NCBI RefSeq assembly: GCF_012910805.1
Contig: NZ_WTVK01000056.1
Coordinates: forward strand, 1 to 35,550
Direction of reading: 5' to 3'
Source: Aromatoleum evansii
GTDB taxonomy: Bacteria > Pseudomonadota > Gammaproteobacteria > Burkholderiales > Rhodocyclaceae
DNA: 35,550 nucleotides
The notes beneath the pieces are model-generated. The model made no database searches, was not told the origin of the DNA, and saw nothing but the letters and a program-made list of their open reading frames with translations. The position numbers were made by a program, and so were the translations under genes. Below, piece by piece: positions 33,445 through 35,550 of this stretch; within the stretch, counting starts at the first letter, position 1; every line of letters begins with the position of its first letter.

Positions 33445-34632
33445 TCATGCCGGGCTGCCGAGGATGAGGCTGCAGTTCGTGCCGCCGAATCCGAAGGAAT
33501 TGCTGAGAACGCGGCGTACCGGTTGCCGACGCGTCGCGAGTACGTAATCGAGCCCCTCTTCGGGATCGGTGGTGCCGGCGCCCGCCGGAACGAAGCCGTC
33601 GCGGATCGCGAGCGCGGCTATCACCGCCTCGATGCCGCCGGCGGCGCCGAGGGTGTGGCCGGTTGCGCCCTTGGTCGAACTGCAGGGCGTCGCGTCGCCG
33701 AAAAGCCCCTTCACCGCCTTGCCTTCGGCGGCGTCGTTGCTCGGCGTGGCCGTGCCGTGGAGGTTGATGTAGTCGATGTCGCGCGCAGCGAGGCCGGCAC
33801 GCGCCAGCGCCGCATCCATCGCCTGGCGCGCACCGCGGCCCTCGGGGTGCGGCGAGGACATGTGGTAGGCGTCGCTGGACTCTCCGTAGCCGAGCAGCAG
33901 GATCGCATCGCGCGGCATGGAGGCCGGCACGGGCTCGACCAGCGCGAAGGCGGCCCCTTCGCCGATCGAAATACCGTCGCGGGCGCGATCGAAGGGCCGG
34001 CAGGCCCGCGACGAAGTGAGCTCCAGCGAATTGAAGCCGTACAAGGTCGTGAGGCACAGCGAGTCGACGCCTCCGACGAGGGCCGCGTCGATCAGCCCGC
34101 TCGCGATCATGCGCGCCGCGGAGGCGAACACCTTGGCGCTGGACGAGCAGGCGGACGAGACGACCACCGCGGGTCCCTTCAGTCCGAACCAGTGCTGCAC
34201 GAAGTCGGCGAGCGAGAAGGTATTGTGCGTGCCGGCGTAGTTGAAAGTGGCCGGGAGGGCGCCGGTGTCCGGGGCTCGGTGGCGGTAGGCGAGTTCGGTT
34301 TCCAGGATGCCCGAGGTGCTCGTACCGAGGAACACGCCGATGCGATCCGCGCCGTGGCGGGACATCGCCTCGCGGACCGCATCGGCGAAGCCGTCCTGCA
34401 CCAGGCCGAGCTGCGCGAGCCGGTTGTTGCGGCAGTCGAAGCGCGCCAGCGAGGCGGGGAGCACTTGGTCGTCGGTGCCTTCGACCTCGCCGATCCATGT
34501 GGGCAGGGATACGGTCTCGAAGTCGCAGGGCTTGAGCCCGGAGCGGCCGGCGAGCATCGCTTCGCGCAGCGGCTCCAGTCCGCGTCCGAGGCAGGACGAG
34601 GCGGTGTAGGCGGAAATCAGCAACGGATGCAC
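33445..34632 (-). CDS. Beta-ketoacyl-ACP synthase (aryl-polyene type)
   Basis: 395-residue FabF-type condensing enzyme. Catalytic Cys162 in VVSSACSSSAK, His292 in NLHGTATPSND, and His326 in TKGATGHTLGAAG are in place, with Lys321, and NSFGFGGTNCSL closes the fold. It extends the aryl starter by malonyl units together with the chain-length factor downstream. The GTG at 34632 has GAGG upstream. The gene lies 118 nt after the deacetylase gene and its stop abuts the next gene, which suggests an operon. Functional rather than housekeeping FabF by context. Confidence 0.92.
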   Translation of the reverse strand: MHPLLISAYTASSCLGRGLEPLREAMLAGRSGLKPCDFETVSLPTWIGEVEGTDDQVLPASLARFDCRNNRLAQLGLVQDGFADAVREAMSRHGADRIGVFLGTSTSGILETELAYRHRAPDTGALPATFNYAGTHNTFSLADFVQHWFGLKGPAVVVSSACSSSAKVFASAARMIASGLIDAALVGGVDSLCLTTLYGFNSLELTSSRACRPFDRARDGISIGEGAAFALVEPVPASMPRDAILLLGYGESSDAYHMSSPHPEGRGARQAMDAALARAGLAARDIDYINLHGTATPSNDAAEGKAVKGLFGDATPCSSTKGATGHTLGAAGGIEAVIAALAIRDGFVPAGAGTTDPEEGLDYVLATRRQPVRRVLSNSFGFGGTNCSLILGSPA

Positions 34633-34750
34633 GGTGCCTCGGCGGCTCGAAAAGAAAGCATTTTATCAAAAGGTCGGAGTGGCTCGCGGACGGCTCGTTG
34701 CGGCTCGGCAGCAGGCGGAGGAGCGCGGTCGTTTCGGGAGCCCCCGGGGC

Positions 34751-35550
34751 TCAGGGAATGGCTGAAGCGAGCGTGACCGGCTCGAGGCCCTCGCGCGCAA
34801 ATCGCACGAGCAGGCGCGGCAGCACCTCGAGAATCACCGGCGCACCCGTGCTCGTCCGGGCGGCATTGCCGTCGTGCAACAGCAGGATGTCGCCCGCGCT
34901 GAGGTTCTCCGACAGGCGCCGGCGGACGATCGCGGCGTCGCCCGTACGGGTGTCGTAGGCGCGTCGCGTCCATGATGCGAGTTGCAGGTCCAGGCGGGCG
35001 AGGACCGGTTCCAGGAACGGGTTGCGCAGGCCCGCCGGGGCGCGGAAGAAGCGCGGCTGCCGGCCGCAGACGTCGGCGATGGTGTCCTGCGCGGCGCCGA
35101 TTTCGCGCGCCAGCCAGCGCGGGCCGCGCAGCGAGAAGGTCTTGAGGTGGTGTTCGCTGTGGTTCTCGACGGCGTGGCCGCGCGCGACGATCTCGCGCGC
35201 AAGTGCCGGATGCTCGCGCACGAGCCGGCCGATGACGAAGAAGCTCGCGCGGGCGCCATGGGCGTCGAGGAGATCGAGCACGTACGGCGTGACCTCCGGG
35301 TCGGGGCCGTCGTCGATCGTGAGCGCAATCTCCCTCCGCGCGACCGCGGCGGCTGGCAGTCGCGTCCAGTTCGTCCCCAGCAGGGTGCAGCGCGGAAACA
35401 GCCCGGCCGCGGTGAGCAGGCCGTGGTTGGCCGCGACGGCTGCGGCGGCCCACGGCCAGGCGTCGGGTCGCAGGGCGATGCCCGCGGCCGCTGCGGCGTG
35501 CAGTGCGGCCGAAAAGCGGATCAGGGTGCCGGGGCGCCAGGGACTGTCTC
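34751..35550 (-). CDS. Polysaccharide deacetylase (NodB type), 5' end beyond window
   Basis: Open frame from the right edge to a TGA at 34751, about 266 residues visible. At the 5' side there is a hydrophobic Ala-rich stretch (about residues 12-48 of the visible part) that may be a membrane anchor. The NodB domain then begins with IALTIDDGPDPEVTPY, the catalytic Asp-Asp; SFFVIG follows, HAVENHSEHHLKTF holds the metal His pair, FFRAPAG is motif 3 and LLLHDG is near the C-terminus. It likely removes N-acetyl groups from a sugar lipid or polysaccharide. Its start is not visible. Possibly the first visible member of the minus-strand pigment operon. Confidence 0.88.
   Translation of the reverse strand, partial: DSPWRPGTLIRFSAALHAAAAAGIALRPDAWPWAAAAVAANHGLLTAAGLFPRCTLLGTNWTRLPAAAVARREIALTIDDGPDPEVTPYVLDLLDAHGARASFFVIGRLVREHPALAREIVARGHAVENHSEHHLKTFSLRGPRWLAREIGAAQDTIADVCGRQPRFFRAPAGLRNPFLEPVLARLDLQLASWTRRAYDTRTGDAAIVRRRLSENLSAGDILLLHDGNAARTSTGAPVILEVLPRLLVRFAREGLEPVTLASAIP

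Overview
The window reads as chromosomal DNA of a high-GC betaproteobacterium, most likely Rhodocyclales of the Azoarcus/Thauera/Aromatoleum type. This is inferred from gene content (a phenylpyruvate-type decarboxylase with a divergent Lrp regulator, an aryl-polyene type pigment locus, REP-like palindromes), not from a database match. I see no rRNA, tRNA, CRISPR array or complete mobile element. The only transposon trace is the last 35 codons of an IS110-type transposase at the left edge.

Layout. (1) 1-5500: the IS remnant; a MobA/MocA-like nucleotidyltransferase; a minus-strand run encoding a keto-acid decarboxylase, a DUF3025 protein and a HAD phosphatase, interrupted by two REP-like palindromes (one inside the DUF3025 reading frame); and an Lrp/AsnC regulator divergent from the decarboxylase. 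(2) 4948-7240: a divergent cell-wall pair, a MepK-like DUF882 endopeptidase and an LdtD-like L,D-transpeptidase, whose ATG codons overlap on opposite strands. (3) 7264-13612: a three-gene 2-oxoacid dehydrogenase operon (E1 alpha, E1 beta, E2; no E3 seen). It is divergent from a chemoreceptor with a CxxCH haem motif in its periplasmic domain, which is followed by a Leu/Phe/Val-type dehydrogenase. The amino-acid dehydrogenase makes branched-chain 2-oxo acids and the E1/E2 complex would oxidise them. (4) 13652-17489: a thioredoxin-fold protein, a Dyp-type peroxidase, and a zinc-ribbon/UvrD-like helicase operon with a LexA-box-like site over its promoter. (5) 17666-27437: a CHASE-PAS-GGDEF-EAL protein, a Pat-type protein acetyltransferase, OvoA (ovothiol synthesis), an atypical SDR and an Old Yellow Enzyme. 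(6) 27925-35550: a pigment-type cluster. A XanB2/FkbO-like chorismatase, a MipA/OmpV outer-membrane protein, a lysophospholipid-type acyltransferase and a GT2 glycosyltransferase run on the plus strand. They meet FabG, a hotdog dehydratase, a chain-length-factor-like protein, a ketosynthase and a NodB-type deacetylase on the minus strand. The cluster runs off the right edge.

Two themes stand out. One is catabolism of branched-chain and aromatic amino acids (decarboxylase/Lrp, Leu dehydrogenase, BCKDH-type complex, haem chemoreceptor). The other is protection from oxidants (ovothiol, Dyp peroxidase, thioredoxin fold, OYE, aryl-polyene pigment). The most notable points are the chorismatase-primed aryl-polyene cluster, the haem-binding chemoreceptor next to leucine dehydrogenase, ovoA upstream of a Pat acetyltransferase, a probable SOS box before a zinc-ribbon/helicase pair, and a REP element translated in frame inside the DUF3025 gene.
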